Shown: positions 10,640 through 22,154 of the stretch, piece after piece
Numbering within the stretch: position 1 is the stretch's first letter
Layout of the letters: every line of letters begins with the position of its first letter
NCBI RefSeq assembly: GCF_021869535.1
Contig: NW_026262690.1
Span: 69,247,995-69,311,994 of the forward strand
Direction: 5' to 3'
From: Mytilus californianus
Lineage: Eukaryota; Mollusca; Bivalvia; Mytilida; Mytilidae
DNA length: 64,000 bases
The notes under the pieces: model-generated
What the model saw: only the letters and a program-made list of their open reading frames with translations
The model's database searches: none
Told to the model about the DNA's origin: nothing
Position numbers and translations under genes: made by a program

Positions 10640-13310
10640 TTTTTGAAAATCCTTTACCTTCAATTCTATTTTTTTAAATAATAATCGAAGCTGTGTTAGG
10701 TCACTAGTTTATTACATAAATAAATCTTTTTTTTAGGAAGACTACAATGTATATATATTTTAACACATTTTGAAAAAAAATAGTTAGATAACATGGATGT
10801 TTCTTAAGAATCCATAACTTGACTGGCAGACAACAATCACAAGGCATTCAAACATTATGTAATTTTTCAATAAAATGCATTATTTCTCCATGACATCACA
10901 ACAATGCATAGTAAACATACAGAAAACTTAATCTAACGTGAAGGTAATAACAAAGACATGTAAAATAAGAATTGAATGCTTCTTTACTGTACTTTTATAG
11001 AGTTGTCAAAGGACACGCATTTTTTTGTATATAGCTTCCTTGCTTCATACAAAATTTGTTGCAATCAACGCTTTTAAATCCACATTAAATTACAAAAAAA
11101 CATGCCATCATTAAATAAAGAGTAATTAGATATAACTCGCATATCATTTACTGTAGAAGTACTGGTCTTTATTGGGTGTCAATTTTTGTGGATTGTGAAA
11201 ACATATTTGGTTCCTTCGTTTTTTATAATTTGTGGTTTTAAGATAAACATATTCGCACTCAATGGAAAATATGTAATTTTTAGTGTAATTAATTTTGTAG
11301 CTGAACGGACCCATGAAATCCCTGAAAATGATCTTGAAGTATAGATTCTAGGTACTGACGTTGTTTATCATCTTAATAACGTGTTAACGTGTTCTTATTA
11401 TTTGTCTTTGTCATTAGTTTTTATAGTGATTAAGATTACAACACAATGTTAAATGCTGTACCCCAATTTTTGACATTTTTACCTATTATGTCTGTTTGTT
11501 TTCCTCACACATTGTTGTCAATATATTAAAATTCTATGCAACTGTCATACAGTGAGAGGTTTAGCTAGCTATAAAACCAGGTTTAATCTACCATTTTCTA
11601 CATAAGGAAATGCCTGTACCAAGTCAGGAATATGACAGTTGTTTTCCATTCGTTTGATGTGTTTCCGCTTTTGATTTTCTCATTTGATGAAGGACTTTCC
11701 GTTTTGAATTTCTTGGAGTTCGGTATTTTTGTTATTTTACTTTTTTTTTGGCACTCCATACACAAAAATACTTTCATAGTACATCTTTATCTAGATTATA
11801 CACACTTAGAAGGCAAAAGTTAAGTTAAAAGCAAGCAATATCATTAAAGTGATATGAACAGCAATATATAAAACTTCTACAAACAATTTGTTTTTGTTTT
11901 GTATATAAAAAGTTAATGAGTAATATGATATTCGTCAGATGTTTTGTATGTCCACATTTCAATTTAACTTCCAAGTTTTATTTAAAACAAGGAAAAAGAC
12001 AATTAGATAAAACAGGAGTTTGTTATCTTCTACAAATTGTTCCATTACCTGCAAAACCAATCAAATTAACAGATGATGCCTATGACCTACCATAAGGACT
12101 ACATTATTTCAGACATAAAACACATAATATTGTGGAGGCTTGAAACAAACACAAAATTCAATTACATTCTTAAGACTGTTTTTGAGTTTATAAGGGATTC
12201 ATTTCACTTCTAGGTTTCATATGTTACTTGCAGTTATCTTTATCAATTGAAAAGGGATCGATATACCAGAAGTGTTTTTAGCTAACGCAAAGGCCTAAAA
12301 TTATGTACAGTTAATGCATTTGTATTCAAATAATTCTGATAAGATACATTTCAAAATAATCGTTCTTTTTCATTTAAAGACAATGATTATGTTCTAAAAT
12401 GTTGAACCCCTTCTTTTCGCTCTCCCTTTCTTCAACACCCATTCACCGACCTAAGTCCATAGTTTTAATTAATCGTCCCAGAAAACAATAACAACTAAAC
12501 ATGCAACAGATAAAAAGATTACTGAAGTTCGAAAAATAAAACAAACGTTGCCCAAATGACGTCTATAGCATCTACAATGACAACTGGCCTCGAAACATTT
12601 ACAACAGCTTGACTGATAACAGGTCCAGCAACACTGACAACAGCAGACGGTAAAGATCATCCCTGCAGTACAAGTCAAAATATATCGAAAAACAAGACAA
12701 CAACCAAATACAATTCCAAAGAAAGATAATGCAGGACGATTAAAGTCTAAAAATGCGAAATATCCACAAACTACAGCAATTCCTAAAGAGCCATATCCTG
12801 CAAAAAGTTGCAAGAATAACAACCGACATAGATCTCTATCTTCCAATGTTTTCTTTCGTCTCCTTGAAATTAAATTGTTAAATACGAAAGACAAAACTAG
12901 TATAGTTTCTATTCCTGTAAAGACAGCAACAGTCGCCAAACACGTCGTCAGGGCTGCTTCATAAAGAAGTTTCTCTGCAATGTTACAAACAAAATTCGTA
13001 TCAGTGTGAATCTTCATGTCGTCAAGGATAGAACTACTTGTGTTTTAAAGCACCATTGATATAGGGCAAATTGAGCAAATTGAGCAGCCAAGTCTAGTCT
13101 GATATCCGCTTCGTTGCGTAAATTACTTCCCCTTTTGTCTCCAAATTTAATAATGCTTCTTTCGACGGTAAGGCTTACAATAGCAGCAACAATTACACAT
13201 ACATAAGCTCTACGCACCAATGAACCAGCAATGGCACCAAGGGCAGCTACTAACAAAGCTGTTTTGAGCCCTACTTCTTTACAATCTATGATTAAAATGT
13301 TGTATAAATC
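10640..13310. repeat. Segmental duplication block 3, second copy
   Basis: Collinear partner of 4541-6840. It includes a MITE copy (10968-11110), a truncated family A copy (11545-11765) and the membrane part of LRAT-like pseudogene 2. About 11825-12170 is extra relative to the first copy and holds no recognised gene. Confidence 0.8.
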
Positions 13311-14490
13311 ATAAAAAAAATTTCTCGGAGTAAGTTTCGGTGTCTGCTTGATGACTGAAACTCTTTCCGGTAAAAATTTTGTTAATTACATGTTCACAAT
13401 TGTTTGATAATAATTCATACTTTCTCTCACCAATTCTATCGTTGAGACGATTAAAAGATTCTTTCATTTCATCTTTTGTCGTTGGGTAGTTTTCCTTCTC
13501 AACTAAACATGCTAAACACACACCCTGATTAAATTCTAAAATATCATGTGTATCGTTTTCTCCAATGAAGATCGTCTGCTGTATAAAAGAGGGGCGAAAG
13601 ATAACAAACAATAGTACACAAAACACATAGAAAACTAAAGACTGAGCAACACGCACCCCACCAAAAACTGGGGGTGATCTCAGGTGCTCCGGAAGGGTAA
13701 GCAAATCCTGCTCCACCTGTGGCACCCGTCGTGTTGCTCATGTTAGTACAAACCCGGTAAAAAGGCTTATTCGGTAGGTCACATTCAGGAAAAGGGGACG
13801 TGATTGTAGTTACGACATTAGGAACATATCCGCTATCATCTATGAAACGGATATACCGTAAAGGTCAACCAACTCGTGATGGCGTCCGTAAAATTTACGA
13901 AGGGATGATTTCAACTTCACCACTTGAAACTCTTGGTTTAATAGCTTCCTTTTGAGCAGCAACCCTCTATCAAGGAAATCATGATAGGAAATACAAGCCC
14001 TGGAGTATCGTATCAACTGGGAGATACATACTCCGTATGCAGGCGCTGCTGGAATGTTGCTACATAAAATGGAAAGTTCACAATTGGGAAGCTGAAATCA
14101 TCACTTTTGTCATAAAGTTTTGTTTTCAACCGACCCTCATTGTCAATTTCTAGGTGTAAGTCAAGATATGAGGCAGACTTAACTGTATCTGTTGTATCTT
14201 TTATCTCAAGTTCGAAATTTACCGATGCCATCACAACTCACCATCCCAATTTCATCCGAGCTTGTGTATTGTCCGATGGTGACTGCATCTATCCTATCGT
14301 ATACTTTAGAGATTGCCAACACCACGAAATGGCGGAATTAGTCATGAACACCTTCTCGTTTCACTTGTATATGAGACAACGGTTAACACTTACACTTACG
14401 TCGAAAATCATTATAACTTTTCAGTTCATTAAGATCATTTTCCTTTTGAGCACCAACTCTCTTTCTGGTTAAAATATAACAAATTGCATG
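12469..14490 (-). pseudogene. LRAT-domain membrane protein, pseudogene copy 2, split by a retroelement
   Basis: Minus strand, right to left: 14490-14440 is the tail of one LRAT domain (EHAICYILTRK) that runs directly into the N-terminal half of a second (KSYNDFRRKC, PLSHIQVKREGVHD; 14435-14217). A retroelement fragment (about 13590-14217) interrupts it, then the C-terminal half follows at 13590-13318 (RIGERKYELLSNNCEHVI). The hydrophobic region spans 13300-12469 with several membrane segments and ends at VIVFWDD. Lesions besides the insertion: stops in the N half and a 2-base loss near 13046 that shifts frame before MKIHTDTNF. The layout suggests an ancestor with two tandem LRAT domains and a multi-pass tail. 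Confidence 0.7.
13590..14217 (-). mobile_element. Reverse-transcriptase retroelement fragment inserted in LRAT copy 2
   Basis: On the minus strand the frame reads SASYLDLHLEIDNEGRLKTK, then NFPIVNFPF; after a one-base shift come NIPAAPAYGV, SQLIRYSRAC and SSLRKFYGRHH. This is a motif series I recognise from the C-terminal RT part of retroelements common in marine invertebrates, possibly Penelope-like; the class is not certain. The tail near 13620-13740 (GATGGAGFAYPSG) is usual for the same repeat in mussels. Frame shift and stops show it is dead. Paralogue 1 (7060-7100) has no insertion at the matching point. Confidence 0.65.
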
Positions 14491-14694
14491 CTCACATTTC
14501 ATCCACTTTGCAAAACCTACCTATCAGAGTTATTGTTGATTTGTTTTCGTCCTGATTATGGGTGAAACATTTGCTGCTGGACTCAAACAACAAACAATCA
14601 ATCATCATCGAATGTGTTGAAAAAAATTTGTAATGAACTTATTATTATACTCAGAAGACACAGACAACTAGCTGTACTCATTGAGTATTGTAAA

Positions 14695-15215
14695 ATACAC
14701 AGAAACAACACTGTCCCAGATAAGGATGAGGGTTAAACGCTCACATACATGTTTTACCCGGCCCGATTCCATTATCCACCAATTTCTACATAAGGAAATG
14801 TCTGTACCAAATCAGGAATATGACAGTTGTTTTCCATTCGTTTGATGTGTTTGAGCTTTTGTTTTGCCATTTGATAAGGGACTTTCCGTTTTGAATTTTC
14901 ATTGGAGTTCGGTATTTTTGTTATTTTACTTTTTTTTCAAAGTCAGGAACCTTTAATTCAGTGGTTGTTGTTGGTTGCTGTTTTTCATATTGGTTTTTCG
15001 TTTATTGTTTTGTCAAATATCAAATCATTGGGTTTTTCGTTTGACTTGTTTCACATTTTGTCATGTCGGGGCCTTTTATAGCTGACTATACAATATTAAT
15101 ATTGGTCATTGTTGTAGGCCGTCAAGTGACGTATAGTTGCTTAATTATAAATCAACTTCATTTGAACTCTGTTGAAAAGTTGTCTCATTAGTAATAATGC
15201 CACATCTCCTTATTG
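14695..15215 (+). repeat. Interspersed repeat family A, copy 3
   Basis: Partner of 785-1305 within the duplicated block 14495-15930; ends in GTTGTCTCATTAGTAATAAT. Confidence 0.7.
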
Positions 15216-15419
15216 TATATTGTTAGAACATATTGTTTATCTAATACATTTGTAGTTGAAATTGGGCTTTGAACTAGCTTTCAGTTCCTGCGAGTACTGT
15301 ATGGTCGGTACTTTTTGTCTCGTTTTTTTTTTTGTCTCATGTTGTGTACTTTATACAGATCTGATGAGTCAAGCCCGTTCCAACTAATTTTTGCAGATTG
15401 TTCTTATGTTGTGTTTTTA

Positions 15420-15735
15420 TACAACTGTCCCATGTTAGGGGAGGTTGATGGCTCACAAACATGGTAAACCCTGCTACTTTCTTTGTGTTCCTGTCCCAAG
15501 CCAGGAACCTGCAATTCAGTGGTTGTCATTGGTTGCTATCTGTCATATTTAATATAGTATGAATCAGGCTGCTGGTTTTCTCTTTTGGGTTGTTTACCAG
15601 TTTGTCATACCGTGACCTTTTATAGGGTATGGGTCATGCTAATTGTTGAAGGCCGTATGGTGACCTGTTATTGTCATTTGGTCTTTATGGATAGTTATCT
15701 CATTGACAATCATAAAACATCTTCTTATTTTGAAA
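15420..15735 (+). repeat. Interspersed repeat family A, copy 4
   Basis: Partner of 1495-1830. Followed by the same tail and a (TA)n run at 15932-15961 as in the first block. Confidence 0.7.
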
Positions 15736-15928
15736 TATATATCCGTGGTTGAATAAAGATTAATTAATAATGATGTTCAACGCTACAATTTACGATCTGT
15801 CTATAATAACGATTAATTTTTTCCAAGACCAAATACTAATTTTTATAAAAAATCTTTTCATTATTCTGCAACCAAGGTATGGAATGATTCACCATGTAAG
15901 GGTTGCCATATAAATGTATGAATGATTG

Positions 15929-15966
<38 letters not shown>

Positions 15967-16179
15967 AAGTTGTATTTTGATGTATGAATGTAAACTGTAT
16001 ACATGTATTTTGTTTGAGAGCCTCAATGAAAATTAGACTAGTTCCAATTGAGCAACCCTCTTTAAAAAAGAATTTATTATTATTACAAGCAGTGAAATTC
16101 AGTTTGAAAGAGCTTTACTCGTCAGATCGGCACGTAGTACACAAATACAACAAACAAAGAAACAAAAGAAACAAAGTAC

Positions 16180-17060
16180 CACTACCAGTCTAAGAGTACT
16201 CGCAGCTACTGAAAGCTAGTTCAAAGCCTATTACAACTAATAAACAATCATGACAGACTAAGAAATCAATCAATACACATCCAATGGATTTAGTGTTGTT
16301 ATACAGGAATGAACACTTGTAGTCCTAAATCCTGTCGATGTTTATATCTTGGCATTGCACAATGTCATGCTATTCTTAGACAAAGCAACACATATGTTCA
16401 TGTTGACAAGCAATAGTAAAGTTCTTACTTCAGGAAGCTCTGGGTTTTCAAAAGTTGAGACGAGTGTACAAACAAAAACTAACATTGGACTTTTATTATG
16501 CAATATGCACACTACAAATTTATGTTGGGTACAATACCTAATATTGACACTAATTCAGACCAAAGAAATATCTGTGTTGGTAGTTCAAAACTTGATAAAT
16601 TTGTTATTGTTTGCTTTATAAAGGCAACAGTAGTATACCGCTGTTCGAAACTCATAAATCGATAAATCTGGTCGTTCTGGCACTTTTAAAAAAGGTTAGA
16701 AATCAGCAAATTAGATCTTAAGTTTCGATTACTCTAGAGTCAAGATTAAGTGTTTTTGAAAATGATGGAAAAATAATATGAGATATGTATCAGTTTTCGA
16801 ATTCTGACTTCAACTATCGTGGTTCCGGGGTTTGTATGTCCTTTGAAAAGTTGAGTATGAGTAAACTTAGATTTTGGATGGATACTTTTGATTACTTTGA
16901 ATAAATGCATTGGTCAATGAATGTTCAAGTATTAGCTTAAAGATGACAGAAAGGCGTGTAATTTTTCAGTTCTGTCCATTTATACAATACAATAAGTAGT
17001 CCTAAAAAATACAAGTATAATATATAGTTGCTCAAGCTGAATCATTTTTTAAAGGGGATA
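16180..17060. other. Repeat-derived and unassigned sequence upstream of the Lys-rich gene
   Basis: 16180-16330 is a reversed fragment of the left part of family A (compare 42560-42720). The rest has no recognised gene; the plus-strand open frame at 16349-16621 has no domain or splice context. Any 5' exons of the gene starting at 17064 were not recognised here. Confidence 0.45.
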
Positions 17061-17063
17061 TAG

Positions 17064-17244
17064 GGGAGGTGTTACAACGTAACATACATATGGAGTGAAG
17101 AAAAAGAAAATCAAGCAGAATCTGTGTTCTGTGAAGCCATCCTTAGTGTTGCCATATCTGAATTCACAATTGAACAGTGGGGAAATGTCGAGGTAGACAT
17201 ACGTGCAGCTGAGGATAAGGAAACCGCCTTGATAAAGGAATTAG
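17064..17244 (+). CDS. Lys/Glu-rich protein gene, first visible exon
   Basis: Open from a GATATAG acceptor to a GTATGA donor in phase 1. Reads RCYNVTYIWSEEKENQAES, then VFCEAILSVAISEF, then IEQWGNVEVDIRAAEDKETA and IKELG. No start codon is evident, so it is taken as an internal exon of a gene beginning further left. Family not recognised. It is joined by phase to the following exons. Confidence 0.5.
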
Positions 17245-17875
17245 GTATGAAATCTCCCTCCCCTGTCCTAGCTAACACTTCTGAATATAAAACAAAATCA
17301 AGATTGTCTTTTATGATCCTTTGTACATTTATTGACCACTACTAGTATTTCCTATGGATAAATGATAACCTTATGTTTTGTATGGGTCATTTCTCAGATA
17401 AAAAATGTCATTTTGATTCACTGTTTCTAAGCCTATATCTTTTCTATGTTCTTATATGCTTCTTTTGAATCTTTTATGTTTGAAATCAAATTTCATTATT
17501 GTTGTTTTCATTTCTTTTCCAGTTCTGCTCGGTGGGTGGGGTATGCCCTTCATCACCTCATAAGTAATATTACATGGAGGCGCCGTGTATAGCAGGAATG
17601 AGAAAGCAACCAAATGACACAAAACTTAAGACATACATAGGTCAATAAACAGCTTTAATCGGTAGAAACACATCCTTACAATATGGCAAGGTCAAAAAAT
17701 CACCTCGCGTCTATACAAGTTGTAAATAAATTTACCAGATACTTTTGTTTATTTGAGTTGTTAGGATGTTGTCTCATTGCTATATACCTGATATCGCCTT
17801 TAACTACCAGCAACACTAAATTCCCCAATGTTAGGATATACACGTGTTTCTCCATTTAGACAAATTAAAAGAATA

Positions 17876-18029
17876 AGACACAGCTGAAAAAGAAAATGTA
17901 AAAGTAGAAGAGAATGAGTTGACAGTCCAAGAAGACATTCAAAGTCAAAGTGTATCTGATGAATTGAAAGACTTGGAGGAGGAAATATAGACGCAGCAGA
18001 ACAACAGGAAGCATCAATGAGAGCAGAAG
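17876..18029 (+). CDS. Lys/Glu-rich protein gene, exon with a frame break
   Basis: From an AATAAG acceptor (phase 1) the frame reads DTAEKENVKVEENELTVQED and on to LKDLEEEI, then meets TAG near 17988. After a one-base shift the frame is open again (IDAAEQQEASMRAE) to a GTAATG donor whose phase matches the next exon. So this exon has either a one-base assembly or sequencing indel, or a real disabling mutation. An acceptor at 17860 is also possible but gives an early in-frame TAA. Confidence 0.5.
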
Positions 18030-18432
18030 GTAATGACTTAACTTCTTGAATTCCATTGCCACTTGTTTCTTTTACGAGTTTTAATTCTTGACTTCTTTTG
18101 TTTTTGTTTTATAGTTAAAATAATACTTTCTAAGCAGTTATACCTAGATATTTCCTTGTTTTATGTAACTTTGTACTTATTCTCAACTGAACAGTGGCAT
18201 ATTTTCTGTTCATCTATTCAACAACAACGAATATTACAAATTGTAAAGCCGATTTCGGTGCTGTAGTTGGAGATTAAGAATTATCCTCATCGTCATTTGC
18301 TGGATCTGTATATCTTATGTTATCTCATTATTTTTTTTTACAATTATAATGACAATTCTAATCACAGTATATAGTGATTGTTTTAAAGACAGATACTTAT
18401 GAGGGTATTTTATTTTTTTTTTCATTTTCTAG

Positions 18433-18479
18433 GACCAACAGAAAAAAAAACGCTGAAGAATGCCGGATATATTTTTAAG
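18433..18479 (+). CDS. Lys/Glu-rich protein gene, 47-nt exon
   Basis: TTTTCTAG acceptor, GTACAA donor; enters in phase 1 and leaves in phase 0, giving GPTEKKTLKNAGYIFK. Phase agreement on both sides supports it as a real exon. Confidence 0.5.
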
Positions 18480-19621
18480 GTACAATAGAATATTGGTAAA
18501 TTAGAACGCGACTGTTACAATCACGTGATATACTGAGATATTATAATAGATACGTTGACACAATGCTTGTTTTGCTTTTCTCCATATGCACAGCAAATTA
18601 AAGGCTTCCAGCAACGAGCGAAAGAACATACCCCTTACAACAAGCCAAAGGCTATTCTAATTACATGTATATCTATCAAGTTTTGTTTGTCCTTAATATG
18701 CACGAAATATGTACCACTGAACGTTAAGGAAACAACAATCAATCAATCCAAGTTTTCGTTTGATTAAGAATGGTTTTCCCCTATTCGATCCGCAAGTTTT
18801 CTTATGGAAAAAAGTGAGTGTGGTCAATTCATTACATAATTAACCGGTAAAGCCTTACTACCTAGGATTTATTCGTTGTCCGTTAATTGCACATTATTAA
18901 TAGACCAAGCGTTCAGACAATTAAATGCTACTATTTGATGACAGATTTTACAATGGTTGATTGATTGCTAGTTTTATTTGATAATGTCATGCAGCAAATA
19001 TTTAATAACCGAAGTTAATAGCATTGAATATCTTGGACAAAGCAGCAAAGTCACAATACAAAGAAAAATATTGCAACATGATTGCTAGAGTATGTATTTG
19101 TTTTCCTTTAGCAAAACTTCAAATATAAAGAAAGATGCCTCCAACAAATATAACCGACAAAACCTGTTATAGCAGGCTTCCTGAAGTAGCACATTGTAAT
19201 CTTGCTTCCCGAATTATATGTAACCGTCATTCTTTTCCCTCATAAGTGGTGGCTGCACTGTGCAGATTTCAATTGTGTGTTTTACTTTTACGACTTATGG
19301 TCTAGAAAAGCAAAGTTTAGTGGTTTGTGCGCACGTAAAACTGGTTTAACCCCACCGTATGTTGTGCATTTGCCAAGTCTGGCTATCTTGACCATGTGTT
19401 GCTCGCCTTCTTCTTTGTCTTTGTTTGTACATTTATTTTTTCGGATAAGGGATACGATGTTGGTTGATGTGATTGGTTGTTCTGTCCAAAATGTTTGGTA
19501 ATTCCTGTTATGTTTTTTTTTGGTTTTTTATGTTATATGTGTTTTAGATATTTTCCCCAAACGACAATACATGTGAAAGTATAACATGTTGTACTACATT
19601 AACGATGTATTATGTTTATAG
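18480..19621 (+). other. Intron of the Lys-rich gene
   Basis: No convincing exon. 18690-18755 holds a GTACCACTGAACGTTAAGG...CAATCAATCAATC tail typical of bivalve retroposons. The open frame at 19202-19501 has no recognisable domain. Confidence 0.45.
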
Positions 19622-19892
19622 GATACAGCCCAGAATTCTGAACATAATGGCGCTATTAGCAAACAAATGAAAAAGGAAAAACAGAGGGTGGAAAGAAAAA
19701 TGAAGAAAGAGGAGAAAATACGAGAGAAAATAGCTAAAGCAGAGGAAAAGGTTGTTCAGTTGTACTTTAAAGCTGTTGACAAGACTATGAAAAGATACAC
19801 AAATGATGTCAAATTACAACACAAGAAAGAAGTAAAGAGGAGAAAAAAGATGGAAAAAACGGAGAGAAAAGATCAAAAGATGTTTAAGAAAG
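19622..19892 (+). CDS. Lys/Glu-rich protein gene, coiled-coil exon
   Basis: Acceptor TTTATAG, donor GTATTT, phase 0 to phase 1. Begins DTAQNSEHNGAISKQMKKEK and is dominated by K, E and R (KKEEKIREKIAKAEEKVVQL, KKEVKRRKKMEKTERKDQ), which predicts a long charged helix or coiled coil. Strong base-composition bias toward AAA/GAA codons. Function unknown; such stretches occur in many cytoskeletal and nucleolar proteins. Confidence 0.6.
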
Positions 19893-20504
19893 GTATTTAT
19901 TTTATTGAAATGTTAACTTTCGAGATTTTTCTCTTAAATATTTTGCTCATTTTTAAACTACGAAATACAATCATGTATAATCTAAGTTTTTCAAAAGTTT
20001 GAAAGCATTGTTTTAAGTTGAACTTCCGAGCTTCATGTGCTAAAGTCAACAATTTTATAAGTTTTATATCTTGTTTTTTTTTTTCAAGTACACCCTTTAC
20101 CTAAAGTTTAAAAAAAAATGAACAAACAAACAAAAAAATACCCTTTCAATTATTAACTATCCAATCGCTTGTCTAGTTAAGCTTTCCTCTTTGATACTGT
20201 CGCTGACGAGTTTCGTGCTATATAGAAAAAAATAAAGTGTTACTTCAGTGTTGGTTATGTTTATAAAATTCATGAAAAAAACATTCGTTTAATTTCAGTT
20301 AATCTTTATGATTAAACATGGATAGTAAAAGGGCATTATATTGCTGGGACCAAGTTAATAGATACTGGAATAGATGTTGAATGCAATTAAAAAACATTTT
20401 TGTCCTTGGGTCTTTAATCAATAAGTGTCTCGTTAAACATCACAATACTTCTCCTTATTTTTATGTTATAATTTTAAATCTCTATGAACTTAATTGATTT
20501 TCAG

Positions 20505-20848
20505 GAATGAAGAGGATAGAGAAAGAAGGTGTAAAAAATGAAAAGAAGAAAAAGGCCAAAACTATGATTGTAAAGGAAAAACAAAATGGTTTAATGGAAA
20601 GCAAAGCAAAGAAAAAGACGAAGAATAATAAGGGTCATGAGAAGAAAGAGGCACAAACTGTAGATGCTGTAGAGGTTAAGCGAAATGGTGTGAAGAAAAG
20701 CAAAACAAAGAAAGAGGCAGAGAAAAACATAGATGAAAACAAAGAGTCCCGAACTATGGATATTAAGAAGGAAAGCATTGATAAAATGGTGGAAAGAAAA
20801 ACACAATGTCAGGAAATATTCATGCATTTTTCGAATCTTTTCTTGTAA
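20505..20848 (+). CDS. Lys/Glu-rich protein gene, terminal exon
   Basis: TTTTCAG acceptor in phase 1, open to a TAA at 20846-20848. Sequence is again Lys-rich with a loose internal repeat (KSKTKKEAEKN compared with ESKAKKKTKNN). Ends in a hydrophobic/aromatic tail, HFSNLFL. An AATAAA overlaps the stop codon (20847-20852), a possible polyadenylation signal. The minus-strand frame opposite is a shadow of this composition. Confidence 0.6.
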
Positions 20849-20849
20849 T

Positions 20850-21429
20850 AAACGACAGAAAAAAGATAAAGCTGTAGTTTGATAAACTGTTTTTTGTTTT
20901 ATATTAATTTTATTATATTTTCTATCACTGTTTTTGTATTCTATTTTCTGAATGAGAAGTCAAAATGGAATTAGGTGAAAAAGGACGACACGTTTGGACC
21001 TGCCTCACATAAGATGTAAGTCGTCCGGAACGAAATACAAATCCGATCTCTTAGTCTCAATTAAATACAAATGAATAAGAAAAAAGTCATTAGCTGCAGG
21101 CAAAACAAAAACGGGCCTAACAAGTACTATTTTCATGTAATTTTTATAAATCCAAGAGCTGTAATTTTGTGAAAAGTAGGTCATCCGAAACACGAACTCG
21201 ACTTGTACCTCCCCATCATATAATTACATTACATATATGTTTCATTATAATACGTTATTTTGATTGGCTAACAGCAATCTCGCGTCATTCTGAAATCAAC
21301 CTTCATTTCAAAATGAAATATAACATGACACGATCATCCACAATAAAGTGCACAGGTAAATAAAAGAAAAACATGATAGAAATCGTGTTTTCATGATCCT
21401 AGCAAAAAAATGTAATTCATGATTATAAG
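20850..21429. other. Non-coding stretch, probable repeat
   Basis: No gene recognised. At 20980-21200 two related phrases (AAGTCGTCCGGAACGAAATAC and AGGTCATCCGAAACACGAAC) face the same way and suggest a degraded repeat. Confidence 0.4.
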
Positions 21430-21580
21430 TATTGAATGCTGCTTTTAGTAATTTTATAGGGTTGTAAAAGCGTTGACCGTGCGCACATTTTTAGAATTCC
21501 GCGCTTCATACAAAATTTACTTCGGTCAACGCTTTTACACCCCAATAAATTTACAAAAAGAAGCATTCAATTCTTAAATA
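21430..21580. mobile_element. MITE-like palindromic element, best-preserved copy
   Basis: Arms: ATTGAATGCTGCTTTTAGTA...GGGTTGTAAAAGCGTTGACC on the left, and CGGTCAACGCTTTTACACCC...ACAAAAAGAAGCATTCAAT on the right; near-complete inverted repeat about 150 bp long. The other three copies sit inside duplicated segments, so this one is an independent insertion. Confidence 0.75.
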
Positions 21581-21649
21581 CATACCAAAACATTATAGAA
21601 ATAAGAAGATATGGTAAGTTTGCTAATAAAACAATAAGTCACAGAGACC

Positions 21650-21915
21650 AATAGACGTGGATTTATGCAATTACATGGCACTGTATGGCCTTCAACAATG
21701 ATCAAAACCCATACCGTATAGTAAGCTATAGAGGTCCCGACAATATGTGAAACAATTCAATCGCGAAACCCAACGGCATAATGTATGCTAAAATAACAGA
21801 CACAATGCTAACATGACAGACAACAACCAACTACAATGTACCACCACTTAATTACATGCTCCTGACTTTGGACAGGTACATAAAGAATGTGGCGGGGTTA
21901 AACATTGTTTGCGAG
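21650..21915 (-). repeat. Interspersed repeat family A, reversed copy
   Basis: Reads in reverse with GGCCTTCAACAATGATCAAA...TATAGAGGTCCCGACA...GACAGGTACATAAAGAATGT, all landmarks of family A. Confidence 0.7.
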
Positions 21916-21974
21916 TTCTCAACACTATCATTAAGGTGGATCTGACATTTACAAGTGCGCAGTTTTTAACTCAT

Positions 21975-22145
21975 GTTTCTAAATGTAAGGAATATCTTAG
22001 AAAACTTACCGTAGTTGTTTCTGTTTTTTTTAAACACTTAATAATAGATTTATTGCACAACTTACGTTAGTTATATTCGACAACCTATTACTGTCCGCCA
22101 TCGTTCTGGTTAAAATTCAGATCTATCGGAACTCGCTTACTTGTC
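21975..22145. repeat. Copy of the ATGGCGGAC (first-exon-like) module
   Basis: Keeps CTTGTCATC...GTCCGCCATCGTTCTG on the plus strand; on the minus strand ATGGCGGACAGTAAT follows the same upstream sequence as at 2209. No donor equivalent to that of 2180 directly follows. Confidence 0.6.
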
Positions 22146-22154
22146 ATCATATGA

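Noticed and set aside
19202..19501. 99-codon plus-strand open frame in an intron of the Lys-rich gene
   Set aside because: No domain, no splice-phase fit to neighbours and unremarkable composition; likely chance.
20591..20827. Minus-strand open frame opposite the Lys-rich terminal exon
   Set aside because: Shadow created by AAA/GAA-rich sense codons read in reverse; the plus strand has the phase-consistent exon structure.
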